Source: Ancylobacter radicis (GTDB lineage Bacteria; Pseudomonadota; Alphaproteobacteria; Rhizobiales; Xanthobacteraceae). From it: a stretch of 64,000 nt of DNA. This document shows positions 9,713 through 16,653 of the stretch, one piece after another. The stretch spans positions 259,772 to 323,771 of the forward strand of contig NZ_JAHCQH010000021.1 in the NCBI RefSeq assembly GCF_018449475.1, given 5' to 3'. Numbering within the stretch: position 1 is the first letter of the stretch; the number at the start of each line of letters is the position of its first letter. The notes beneath the pieces are model-generated. The model made no database searches. It was not told where the DNA came from and saw only the letters and a program-made list of their open reading frames with translations. The position numbers were made by a program, and so were the translations under genes.

Positions 9713-9928
9713 TCAGGGCTGCGCGGCGGCGGTGCAGAGCACCGTGTCCATCGGCGCGCCCAGCGCTTCGTGCAGGCAGAACAGCTCGCACAGTGCGTGG
9801 CTCTCGATGCTGGCGACGATCAGCAGGGCGACCACCGCTCCGGCGAGGGCGGCGCGGGTCAGGTCGCGGGCGAGGCCCGGCGCCGGGGCGGACGCGTGCG
9901 TATGGAGGGAGAGGTTGAGCGTGCTCAC
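9713..9928 (-). CDS. small single-span membrane protein
   Basis: 71 aa, function not recognised. The GTG start overlaps the TGA of the permease gene (GTGA), indicating translational coupling. One hydrophobic segment lies at about residues 24-42 (TRAALAGAVVALLIVASIES). After it come three Cys residues (LCELFC and VLC). The location between an amine permease and an amine oxidase suggests an accessory role in transport or in copper/redox handling, which is speculation. Confidence 0.65.
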   Translation of the reverse strand: MSTLNLSLHTHASAPAPGLARDLTRAALAGAVVALLIVASIESHALCELFCLHEALGAPMDTVLCTAAAQP

Positions 9929-11409
9929 GCGAACACCTCCCCGAGGCTGGCATAAAGCTCCGGCCGGCGCTGGCGCAGATACAGCGCAAAGCCGGCCCCG
10001 AGCAGGAACACCACGGCCAGCCCATAGGGGAAGGCCATCACCAGCGGGCCGTCGCTGCCGGTCAGCAGCGACAGGTTCACCGTCACCAGCACCAGTGCCC
10101 CGGCGAGGCCGACAAGACCGAGCACGGGGGCGATGAGCGTCGTCCAGATGCCGTGCCGGGTGGGGGTGACCCGGAAGAAGCGGATCACCGCCAGCGACAC
10201 CAGCACCTGCACGGCGAGGATGCCGAGCACGGCCAGCGCCGACATGAAGGAGAACACGGTGGTGTAGGGGTCGGCGCCCGCCGCGATGAACAGGGCGAGG
10301 ATCACTGCCGCCACCGCGCTCTGCACATAGCCGGCGATGTGCGGCGAGCCATGCACCTCATGCACCTTGCCGAGCGCGCGCAGTGCCAGCCCCTCGCGGC
10401 CGAGCGCGAAGAAATAGCGGTTGATCGTGTTGTGGAAGGACAGGATGCAGGCGAACAGCGAGGTGATGAGCAGCAGGTTCATCACCTCCACCGACCAGCC
10501 GCCCAGCACTTCGGCCGCGGCGGTGAAGTAGAAGGCCTCCAGCCCCTTTTCGGCGATGCCCTGCACCTGCGAGGGGCCGTAGAACTGCACGGCCGCCCAG
10601 GTCGAGAAGGCGTAGAACAGGGTGATCAGCAGCACCGCGACATAGGTGGCGCGGGGAATGGTCTTCTCCGGGTTCTCGGCTTCCTCGCCGAAGATGGCGG
10701 TGGCCTCGAAGCCGATGAAGGAGCCGATGACGAAGACCAGCGCCACGCCCAGCCCCGGCGCGAAGACGGTGGACGGCGCGAAGGCGGAGAAGGTGAAGCC
10801 CTCCGGCCCGCCGCCCTTCAGTACGATGCCGATATCGAGCAGCAGCAGGATGGCGATCTCCGCCACCATGCACACGCCGAGAATGGCACCGGAAAAGGCG
10901 ATGTTGCGCTGGCCGCAGGCCATCACCGCGATCAGCGCCACATAGGCCCAGACCCACCAGGGCAGCTCGATGCCGAAGGGCGCCAGCGCCCCGGCGACGA
11001 ACACGCCGAACAGCGCATAGACCGCGATCTGCACCGCGCTGTAGGTGACCAGCGCCATCATCGCTCCGCCGACCCCGGCCGGCTTGCCGATGCCCTGCGC
11101 GATATAGGTGTAGAAGGCGCCGGCGCCGCCGACATGCCGGCTCATGGCGGTGAAGCCGACCGAGAAGACGAGGTAGAGCAGCCCCGCCAGCACGAAGGCG
11201 CCGGGCACTCCCGGCCCGTTGCCAAAGGCGAAGGCGGCCGGCGAGGCGCCGACCACGGCGGTCAGCGGCGCGGCCGCCGCCACCACGAAGAACACGATAT
11301 GGGCGAGGCCGACGGAATTCTTCGCCAGCGCCCGCGAAGCAGAGGCGTCGGTCGCAAGCGGCAACGCGCCGCCGCTGACGGCATGAGGCACTGCATCGTT
11401 CAAGGACAT
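9925..11409 (-). CDS. APC-superfamily amino acid/amine permease
   Basis: 494 aa with about twelve hydrophobic segments. The N-terminal signature LAHIVFFVVAAAAPLTAVVG and a GFEATAIFGEEAENPEKTIPRA segment match the APC family (amino acid/polyamine/organocation permeases). It probably imports an amine or amino acid that feeds the downstream copper amine oxidase. The ATG at 11409 is chosen over an in-frame ATG 24 nt upstream because AGAGGGGGTCCTC precedes it. First gene of the operon, divergent from an AraC-family regulator that is the likely controller. Confidence 0.92.
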   Translation of the reverse strand: MSLNDAVPHAVSGGALPLATDASASRALAKNSVGLAHIVFFVVAAAAPLTAVVGASPAAFAFGNGPGVPGAFVLAGLLYLVFSVGFTAMSRHVGGAGAFYTYIAQGIGKPAGVGGAMMALVTYSAVQIAVYALFGVFVAGALAPFGIELPWWVWAYVALIAVMACGQRNIAFSGAILGVCMVAEIAILLLLDIGIVLKGGGPEGFTFSAFAPSTVFAPGLGVALVFVIGSFIGFEATAIFGEEAENPEKTIPRATYVAVLLITLFYAFSTWAAVQFYGPSQVQGIAEKGLEAFYFTAAAEVLGGWSVEVMNLLLITSLFACILSFHNTINRYFFALGREGLALRALGKVHEVHGSPHIAGYVQSAVAAVILALFIAAGADPYTTVFSFMSALAVLGILAVQVLVSLAVIRFFRVTPTRHGIWTTLIAPVLGLVGLAGALVLVTVNLSLLTGSDGPLVMAFPYGLAVVFLLGAGFALYLRQRRPELYASLGEVFA

Positions 11410-11537
11410 GAGGACCCCCTCTGGTTGAGGCATTTATTTCCTATGGGGAATATCGAGGGTGTCGGGTGGTCCTGAAATTGCTGGATATGCCGAGATTTCG
11501 ATAGTTTGCGCCAGTGATGGCGCGGGAGCTGCCATCG
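11410..11537. promoter_or_regulatory. divergent regulatory region, permease/AraC
   Basis: A 128-nt spacer that is less GC-rich than the flanking genes. It contains an imperfect dyad ATTTCC-TATG-GGGAAT at 11436-11451. It presumably holds both promoters and an operator for the AraC-family regulator. The exact -10 and -35 elements are not clear by eye. Confidence 0.45.
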
Positions 11538-12551
11538 ATGGCAAATGCACCGAATTTGACCGTGCGCGTGCCTGAAATCGCTTCAATTCGGGCCTCCGTG
11601 CTGCTCAGTCTGATGGGCCCGCTCGACCGGTTGACCGGCAAGGCGGACATGATCCTCGCCGGCCATGGGCTGTTGCGCTCACAGCTTGAGGATTCCTACG
11701 CCCTTATCCCCATGGCGCGCTATCTCGCCGTGTTCGAGGACGCGGCGGTGCATACCGGCGATTCTCATTTCGGCGCGCGGCTCGGCGCGGCGTTCCGGCC
11801 CGCCGATATCGGCCCCATCGGCATGCTGTTCTCGCTCTCCGGCACCATCCGCGCCGCGCTGGCGCGCATGGCCAAGCATGTGGCGGTGGTGCAGGGCGCG
11901 ACCGCCATCGGCCTGATGGAGGAGGGCGACCGGCTGGTCTGGAGCTACCGGCTGGAAGACCCGCGCCTGTGGCCGCGCCGGCAGGACAGCGAGTTCTCGG
12001 TGGCGGCGACCTGCCAGATGGTGCGCAGCTGCTTTTCCGCCGGCTGGAACCCGCTCGAGGTGCATCTTGAGCACGGTGCCCCGCTCGATCCGGCGCCGCT
12101 GCAACGGCTGCTGCGCTGCCCGATCCTGTTCGGCCAGTCGGCCAACCGCATTCTGACGACCAAGGCCGATGCCGACCGCGTCTACCGCACGGAGGATCGC
12201 GACCTCATCGGCATATTGGAGCGGCACGCGACCGATCTCGGCGATAAGGCGCAGCGCGCGGCGGGGCTGGCCGATCAGGTGCGCGGGGTCATCGGCATCT
12301 ATCTCGGCCACAAGCCGCTGACCCTCACCTCGGTCGCCGCCGAGCTCGGCCTGTCGCCGCGCACGCTCCAGCGCCGCCTTTCCGAGGAGGGGGTGAGCCT
12401 GCGCGATCTCGTGCGCGAGCAGCGCCGCTCCATCGCCGAGCAGCTGGTGGAGGGCGGTTCCAGCCTCGCCCATGTGGCCGAGGCGCTGGGCTATGCCGAC
12501 AGCACGGTGTTCTGGCGGGCGCGGCGCGGCTGGCGTCGGGAGCTGCTCTGA
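11538..12551 (+). CDS. AraC-family transcriptional regulator, shortened C-terminus
   Basis: 337 aa. The N-terminal arabinose-binding-like (OruR/ArgR-type) effector domain covers residues about 15-200. The AraC HTH begins near residue 265, with LTLTSVAAELGLSPRTLQRR as helix-turn-helix 1. The second HTH (AHVAEALGYADSTVFWRA) is cut short, ending RRGWRRELL where the family normally continues with an FxRW(T/S)G..P..(Y/F)R motif. The ATG at 11538 has GGGAG about 10 nt upstream; alternatives are GTG 11514 and ATG 11517. Divergent from the amine permease operon, which it probably regulates. The stop may reflect a small frameshift. Confidence 0.88.
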   Translation: MANAPNLTVRVPEIASIRASVLLSLMGPLDRLTGKADMILAGHGLLRSQLEDSYALIPMARYLAVFEDAAVHTGDSHFGARLGAAFRPADIGPIGMLFSLSGTIRAALARMAKHVAVVQGATAIGLMEEGDRLVWSYRLEDPRLWPRRQDSEFSVAATCQMVRSCFSAGWNPLEVHLEHGAPLDPAPLQRLLRCPILFGQSANRILTTKADADRVYRTEDRDLIGILERHATDLGDKAQRAAGLADQVRGVIGIYLGHKPLTLTSVAAELGLSPRTLQRRLSEEGVSLRDLVREQRRSIAEQLVEGGSSLAHVAEALGYADSTVFWRARRGWRRELL

Positions 12552-12612
12552 AGGCGCCAATACCGTTCGCCGGCAAGGGGTTCCTGATCCTGCCCGCATT
12601 CTCCGGCGGGAC

Positions 12613-12637
12613 GGAACGAAGCCCCGTGCCGTCCGTT
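12613..12637 (+). promoter_or_regulatory. EcfG-type general stress promoter (DUF892 gene)
   Basis: GGAAC at 12613-12617 and CGTT at 12634-12637 with a 16-nt spacer match the alphaproteobacterial EcfG consensus GGAAC-N16/17-CGTT. It is 40 nt before the start codon. Confidence 0.8.
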
Positions 12638-12676
12638 GTCTGCTCGCTTGAGGGGATACATGAACTGGAGACGAAC

Positions 12677-13174
12677 ATGGCGGAGAAGACACTCGACACC
12701 CTGTTTCACGAGACGCTCAAGGACATCTATTACGCCGAGCGCAAGATCCTGAAGGCGCTGCCGAAGATGGCGCGTGGCGCGCAGTCGCCGGAGATGAAGA
12801 AGGCCTTCGAGGCGCATCGCGACGAGACCGAAGGCCAGATCGAACGTCTCCAGCAGATCTTCGAGATGATCGGCAAGCGCCCGCAGGGCAAGACCTGCGC
12901 CGCGATCGAGGGCATCCTCGAAGAGGGCGAAGAGATCATGGACGAGTTCAAGGGCGAACCGGCCCTGGACGCGGGCCTCGCCGCCGCCGCGCAGGCGGTG
13001 GAGCATTATGAGATCGCCCGCTACGGCACGCTGAAGCGTTGGGCCAAGGTACTCGGCCTCAACGACGCCGTGACGCTGCTCGACGCGACGCTTCAGGAGG
13101 AGTCGAAGACCGACGACCTGCTCACCAAGCTCGCCGACAAGGTCGCCAACACCAAGGCGCTGAAGGCGGCGTGA
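12677..13174 (+). CDS. ferritin-like DUF892 protein (YciE/YciF family)
   Basis: 165 aa, all-helical. The N-terminus MAEKTLDTLFHETLKDIYYAER and the KALPKMARGAQSPEMKKAF segment are typical of the YciE/YciF DUF892 family, a four-helix ferritin-like fold with Glu/His metal ligands (HYEIARYGTL near residue 110). These proteins are general-stress or desiccation-induced in many bacteria and their biochemical role is not settled. The start is set by CTGGAGACGAAC. The EcfG-type promoter at 12613 predicts general-stress control. A terminator at 13269 ends the unit. Confidence 0.93.
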   Translation: MAEKTLDTLFHETLKDIYYAERKILKALPKMARGAQSPEMKKAFEAHRDETEGQIERLQQIFEMIGKRPQGKTCAAIEGILEEGEEIMDEFKGEPALDAGLAAAAQAVEHYEIARYGTLKRWAKVLGLNDAVTLLDATLQEESKTDDLLTKLADKVANTKALKAA

Positions 13175-13268
13175 TCTGCCGGCGTCGGCGCCGGACAGGT
13201 GCCGGTGCCCCCTATGCTGCGGGCGGCTTGACAGCCTCGTCGAGCCGCCCGGCAATCCGGCCCGTGAC

Positions 13269-13303
13269 AAGGGCGCAGGCGGCCTCCCGCTTGCGCCCTT
13301 TTG
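13269..13303 (+). terminator. rho-independent terminator after DUF892 gene
   Basis: AAGGGCGCAGGCGG pairs with CCGCTTGCGCCCTT (14 bp, one G/T), loop CCTC, followed by TTTTG on the plus strand. Confidence 0.75.
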
Positions 13304-13590
13304 CATGGGCGGCTGGCCGAGCGGAGAAGCGTGCCCGTCGCCGCGGCGGGCGGCGTCGTCACAGTGTTGTTCGCAGCCTGCTAACTCTGCCCACCCGCGT
13401 TCGGGCTCAGGAGGACGGGTCGCTGCGGCCCATCGCGCCCTCGACGCGGGGCGTCGATTCAGTCACCTTGAGGCGGCATTTCGATGATGACAGGGTGGCC
13501 ACCCAGTACCGCGTTGGACGCCCGTCCGCTTTCTCTGCCGCGAGGGTGCGGTCGATGCCCGAACGGTTCGGCGCGGCGGCACAGGGTCGG

Positions 13591-13615
13591 GGAACGCGGC
13601 CCCCGCCGCGACGTT
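13591..13615 (+). promoter_or_regulatory. EcfG-type general stress promoter (first DUF2934 gene)
   Basis: GGAAC at 13591-13595, 16-nt spacer, CGTT at 13612-13615, 27 nt before the start codon. Confidence 0.8.
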
Positions 13616-13641
13616 TTAGCACTACCGCATGGGAGGACATG

Positions 13642-14061
13642 ATGGACGAGCGTGAACACCGCATCCGCGAGAGGGCGCACCGGCTGTGGGTCGAAGAGGG
13701 GTACCCGCACGGCCGCGCCGAGCAGCACTGGTTCGCCGCCATGGAAATGGTGGCCGTCGAGGAAAACCAGCAGGCCACGCTTCAGCCTGTCGCCGCCCAG
13801 CCGGCGGCCGAGCCCATCGAGGCGCTGGTCAATGCCGGCGAGTTCCCCACCGCCACCGACCAGGGCGAGATGCAGATTCCGCAGACGCCCGGCAAGCCCG
13901 CCAAGAAGACCGCTCCCGCAAAGCCGGCAAAGCCGGTCGCCGAGAAGCCCGCCGCCGAGAAGCCCGCCGCTGTTAAGCCTGTTGCGGCCAAACCTGTTGC
14001 TGAAAAGCCTACGGCAAAGAGCAAGCCTGCGGCAAAGCCGTCCGGCAAGACGAAGGTCTGA
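13642..14061 (+). CDS. DUF2934 protein with Lys/Ala/Pro-rich tail
   Basis: 139 aa. Residues 1-35 form a DUF2934 domain (MDEREHRIRERAHRLWVEEG, then the P-HGRAEQHWFAA segment), a short domain often found in small stress proteins of Hyphomicrobiales. The C-terminal half (about 85-139) is a low-complexity basic run of AKP/EKP/VKP repeats resembling histone H1-like or nucleoid-binding tails. The ATG at 13642 is preferred over the adjacent ATG at 13639 because GGAGG is then 5 nt upstream. An EcfG-type promoter lies just upstream. A related DUF2934 gene lies at 14826. DNA or polyanion binding is inference from composition. Confidence 0.85.
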   Translation: MDEREHRIRERAHRLWVEEGYPHGRAEQHWFAAMEMVAVEENQQATLQPVAAQPAAEPIEALVNAGEFPTATDQGEMQIPQTPGKPAKKTAPAKPAKPVAEKPAAEKPAAVKPVAAKPVAEKPTAKSKPAAKPSGKTKV

Positions 14062-14205
14062 CGGTCCCGTCGACCACAGGCCGGGGCCGGGCGTGGCGTG
14101 CAGTCGCGACGCCCGGTGACAGGCGGTGATCGTCGCGGCCCCCTTCCGCGTAGCAAAGGAGCGGGGCCGGGTGCCTCTCGCTCCGCCGCTTGTGGAGATC
14201 CGTCC

Positions 14206-14763
14206 ATGCACCGCCGCCTGATCCTCGCCTCCATCGCCCTTCTTGTGTCGATGACCGGCCTGACCCGCGCCGACGAGGCCGTCGCCTGGCAGGCGTTGCG
14301 CGCGGGCGGCGTGGTGCTGTTTCGCCATGCCAGCGCGCCCGGCGTCGGCGATCCGGCCGGCTTCCGCATCGGCGATTGCAGCACCCAGCGCAACCTCGAT
14401 GCCGCCGGCCGCGCGCAGGCGCGGCGGATCGGCGAGACCTTCGCCCGCGAGCGGGTGAGCGTAAGTCGCGTGGAAACCTCGCGCTGGTGCCGCGCCACCG
14501 AGACCGCTGAACTGGCCTTTCCGGGTAAGGTGGTGGCGGAACCGGTCTTTGATTCCTTCTTTCAGGATCGAGCCGATGAGCCCGCGCAGACCGCCGCCGC
14601 CCGCCGCCGCCTGCTCGACTGGCGCGGGCCGGGCGCGCTGGTGGTGGTGGCGCATCAGGTGAACATCACCGCGCTCACCGGCATCAATCTCGCCTCGGGC
14701 GAGGGGGTGGTGCTGCGGGCCGAGGGCGGCGCGCTGAAAATCGTCGGTCGCATCCGTCCCTGA
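14206..14763 (+). CDS. exported histidine phosphatase family protein
   Basis: 185 aa. A signal peptide (residues 1-23, MHRRLILASIALLVSMTG.. cut after TRA) is followed by a histidine-phosphatase core. The catalytic LFRHAS motif is at about residue 40, RCRATE-like arginine context (SRWCRATETAEL) near 90, and the second catalytic His in VVAHQVN near residue 150. Similar small periplasmic members are annotated as phosphoglycerate mutase-like or lipopolysaccharide-modification phosphatases; the substrate is unknown here. The start has TGTGGAGATCCGTCC upstream. It sits between two EcfG-driven DUF2934 genes but no EcfG box is visible before it. Confidence 0.88.
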   Translation: MHRRLILASIALLVSMTGLTRADEAVAWQALRAGGVVLFRHASAPGVGDPAGFRIGDCSTQRNLDAAGRAQARRIGETFARERVSVSRVETSRWCRATETAELAFPGKVVAEPVFDSFFQDRADEPAQTAAARRRLLDWRGPGALVVVAHQVNITALTGINLASGEGVVLRAEGGALKIVGRIRP

Positions 14764-14774
14764 GCAAACGCGCC

Positions 14775-14800
14775 GGAACGTCCTCCGCTCTCCGTGCGTT
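14775..14800 (+). promoter_or_regulatory. EcfG-type general stress promoter (second DUF2934 gene)
   Basis: GGAAC at 14775-14779, 17-nt spacer, CGTT at 14797-14800, 26 nt before the start codon. Confidence 0.78.
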
Positions 14801-14825
14801 GGCTGGCACGAACAGGGAGGACATC

Positions 14826-15338
14826 ATGAACGAGCGCGAGCAACGCATTCGCCATCAGGCCTATCTTCTGTGGGAGCGGGACGGCCGGCCCGATGGGCGC
14901 GATCTCGATTATTGGCACCGCGCCGAGCGCAGCCTCGACGAGGCAAGCCGCGATGAGGTGGATGACGGCCCAGCGGGTGACGACGGGGAGATGAGCCCGC
15001 CTGCCCGTGATCGCGGCGAGAGCTTCAGCCCGGTGGACGCCGCCGCGGCACCCGCCGCACCCACGGCCTCGCCGATGCTCGATGGCGCCCCCGTCGCCAA
15101 TGCCGACATCCCGGTCGAGCCGGATCGCGCCCTGCCGGGGGCGCACACTCCCGCCGATGTGGACCCGAATGTGCGCATGCAGGGCGGCGAGGTCGAGCCG
15201 GTGAGCGAGATCGCCAGCATTCGCCGCACGTTGGAAGTTCCCCCGAGCCGGCGCGGCGCGGCCTCGCCCATGGCCGACACCGCCGGCGCGTTCAGCGGCA
15301 ATGCCGGGGCCCGCCGCCGGCCGGGCACGAAAGGATGA
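14826..15338 (+). CDS. DUF2934 domain protein
   Basis: 170 aa. The N-terminal DUF2934 domain (MNEREQRIRHQAYLLWERDG, then RPDGRDLDYWHRAE) is followed by a long Asp/Ala/Pro-rich, probably disordered region ending in a basic tail (GARRRPGTKG). It is paralogous to the protein at 13642 over the first 35 residues but with an acidic rather than basic tail. The ATG at 14826 follows GGGAGGACATC. An EcfG-type promoter is directly upstream. Function unknown; probably a stress-induced small protein. Confidence 0.83.
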   Translation: MNEREQRIRHQAYLLWERDGRPDGRDLDYWHRAERSLDEASRDEVDDGPAGDDGEMSPPARDRGESFSPVDAAAAPAAPTASPMLDGAPVANADIPVEPDRALPGAHTPADVDPNVRMQGGEVEPVSEIASIRRTLEVPPSRRGAASPMADTAGAFSGNAGARRRPGTKG

Positions 15339-15377
15339 AACGCCGGGACGCCATGGGCGGCCGACCGCGACGATTCA

Positions 15378-15402
15378 GGAACCGCGCGTCAATCGAGGCG
15401 TT
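15378..15402 (+). promoter_or_regulatory. EcfG-type general stress promoter (88-aa protein gene)
   Basis: GGAAC at 15378-15382, 16-nt spacer, CGTT at 15399-15402, 65 nt before the start codon. Confidence 0.78.
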
Positions 15403-15467
15403 CCCCATCGGATGCTGCCCCGCACACCCCCGCCCGGCAGCCCGGACATCCCCTACAGGAGACTTCC

Positions 15468-15734
15468 ATGTCGATGAATGATGACCTTCCGTCCAAGGCC
15501 GACTCGCTTGCCAGCGCCGCCAGGAACGAGACCGAGGCGCTCAGTGACAAGGTGAACGAAGCGATCGAGACGGCGCAGAATTTCGCCGGTGACGTCGGCG
15601 AGCGGGGCAAGAGCGCCTATCGCAGCGGAAATGCCGCTGTGGCTGCCTATGTCGACCCGCTGCCCGGCATGGTGCTCGCCGCCGCCGCCGGTTTTCTGGC
15701 CGGCTGCCTGTGGTCGAGCGGGAAACGCTATTGA
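15468..15734 (+). CDS. ElaB/YqjD/DUF883-like tail-anchored membrane protein
   Basis: 88 aa. A charged helical N-terminal part (residues 1-60, ARNETEALSDKVNEAIETAQ) is followed by a C-terminal hydrophobic segment (about 64-82, LPGMVLAAAAGFLAGCLW) with a basic end GKRY. This layout matches the ElaB/YqjD (DUF883) group of inner-membrane, ribosome-associated stress proteins, though sequence identity cannot be judged by eye. The ATG at 15468 follows CAGGAGACTTCC. The EcfG-type promoter fits stress induction. Confidence 0.78.
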   Translation: MSMNDDLPSKADSLASAARNETEALSDKVNEAIETAQNFAGDVGERGKSAYRSGNAAVAAYVDPLPGMVLAAAAGFLAGCLWSSGKRY

Positions 15735-15797
15735 GGCGCAGCCCGTCCTCTGTGCGCCTTGCCGTCCGGCGTTCGGGCGGCGACGGCGTTGATCTGA

Positions 15798-15832
15798 GCC
15801 GGGGGAGGCGCGCGACAGGCGTCTCCTCCCGG
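15798..15832 (+). terminator. possible terminator hairpin after 88-aa gene
   Basis: Imperfect stem GCCGGGGGAGGCGC with GCGTCTCCTCCCGGC and a 7-nt loop. There is no T-run, so it is uncertain. Confidence 0.35.
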
Positions 15833-16018
15833 CGCGAGCCGGCCGATATCTGCCCGCCCCCGGATGAGTCAAAAATCACCGGCGGATGATCCGCACGGAC
15901 GAGCCTACGTAAAAATACTCATCAATGCAGCCTGCCGCCGCCGCTCAGACCTTCGGATCGGCGTAGAAAAGGGGTCCGCGTATAGGGACCCTGCAGGCGC
16001 CATCAGGTCGGGAACGCG

Positions 16019-16297
16019 ATGACGCGACGAGTGAAGGGGCGGGGCTGGCTGCGAACGAGCAATTTCGGGTCCTCGACCGCCAGCTACCAGTTTTCCATAC
16101 GGACCGAAAACGGTGTTCTGGTCGCCGAGGGGGAAGTGCGTGGCGAACTGACCCAGATGGTGGAGGCCCGCGCCGCGCGCCGCGCCACGCTGGTGCTCGA
16201 TAATGATCGCTGGATGCCGATCGAGGCGCTCGACCTGACAGCCGATGGCTTGAAGTTTCGTAGCCTGGGCGACATTTCATTCCTCAATGAGGAATAG
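16019..16297 (+). CDS. hypothetical 92-aa protein
   Basis: No family recognised. It has a basic N-terminus (MTRRVKGRGWL), then alternating hydrophobic/polar stretches suggesting beta strands (SYQFSIRTENGVLVAEGEV, ATLVLDNDRWMPIEAL). No membrane segment. The ribosome-binding site is weak (GGGAAC). The frame is well matched to the GC pattern of coding sequence and no competing gene overlaps, so it is probably real. It lies within the stress island but has no visible EcfG box. Confidence 0.6.
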   Translation: MTRRVKGRGWLRTSNFGSSTASYQFSIRTENGVLVAEGEVRGELTQMVEARAARRATLVLDNDRWMPIEALDLTADGLKFRSLGDISFLNEE

Positions 16298-16353
16298 CCG
16301 AAGGGCGTGCGGCGGGCCGGGTAAGCGGGCGTCGCGGAAATGTCGGGGGCATC

Positions 16354-16569
16354 TTGAAACGGACGGAACAGACGGCACGCGAGATGTGCGCTCTCGATCT
16401 TCGTGCGCGCGGCATTGCTGAGGACAAACTGCCCGATCTGGTCGAGCGGTTCTGGCCCGTGCTCGCCAACGAAATCCGGCAGGGAATCGTGGACGGGGCC
16501 TGGCCGTTCGAGGTCACCCAGATCGAGACGCTGTCGGCCGAATACCGCGCGGTTCTCGGCGAGCGTTGA
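16354..16569 (+). CDS. hypothetical 71-aa protein
   Basis: TTG start with GGGGG about 7 nt upstream. The sequence is helical and acidic (EDKLPDLVERFWPVLANEIR, then DGAWPFEVTQIETL). No known domain recognised. It lies 84 nt upstream of a GH13 gene; its 3' end is 25 nt before the EcfG-type promoter of that gene, so it is probably not in the same unit. Confidence 0.5.
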   Translation: MKRTEQTAREMCALDLRARGIAEDKLPDLVERFWPVLANEIRQGIVDGAWPFEVTQIETLSAEYRAVLGER

Positions 16570-16594
16570 TCGCCCCCTTCGCCTGAAGGCCGGG

Positions 16595-16619
16595 GGAACG
16601 CCCGGCCGCCCGGTGCGTT
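16595..16619 (+). promoter_or_regulatory. EcfG-type general stress promoter (trehalose synthase-like gene)
   Basis: GGAAC at 16595-16599, 16-nt spacer, CGTT at 16616-16619, 35 nt before the GTG start. Confidence 0.8.
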
Positions 16620-16653
16620 GCGCTTTCGTCCTGACCAAGGAGAGAGCGTCCTC

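Larger units (their letters stand above)
13175..13641. other. 467-nt intergenic region
   Basis: It holds the terminator of the DUF892 gene (13269-13303) and, at its 3' end, the EcfG-type promoter of the next gene (13591-13615). Open frames crossing the middle continue out of the DUF892 gene in the wrong phase or lack a ribosome-binding site, so I call no gene here. Confidence 0.6.

Noticed and set aside
7509..10136. Open frame of 875 codons on the plus strand over the copper amine oxidase
   Set aside because: It is antisense to a clear amine oxidase with an intact topaquinone motif; high GC keeps the reverse frame open.
13039..13641. Upstream extension of the first DUF2934 frame into the DUF892 gene
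   Set aside because: The extension runs out of frame through the DUF892 gene, a terminator and a promoter; the ATG at 13642 has a good ribosome-binding site.
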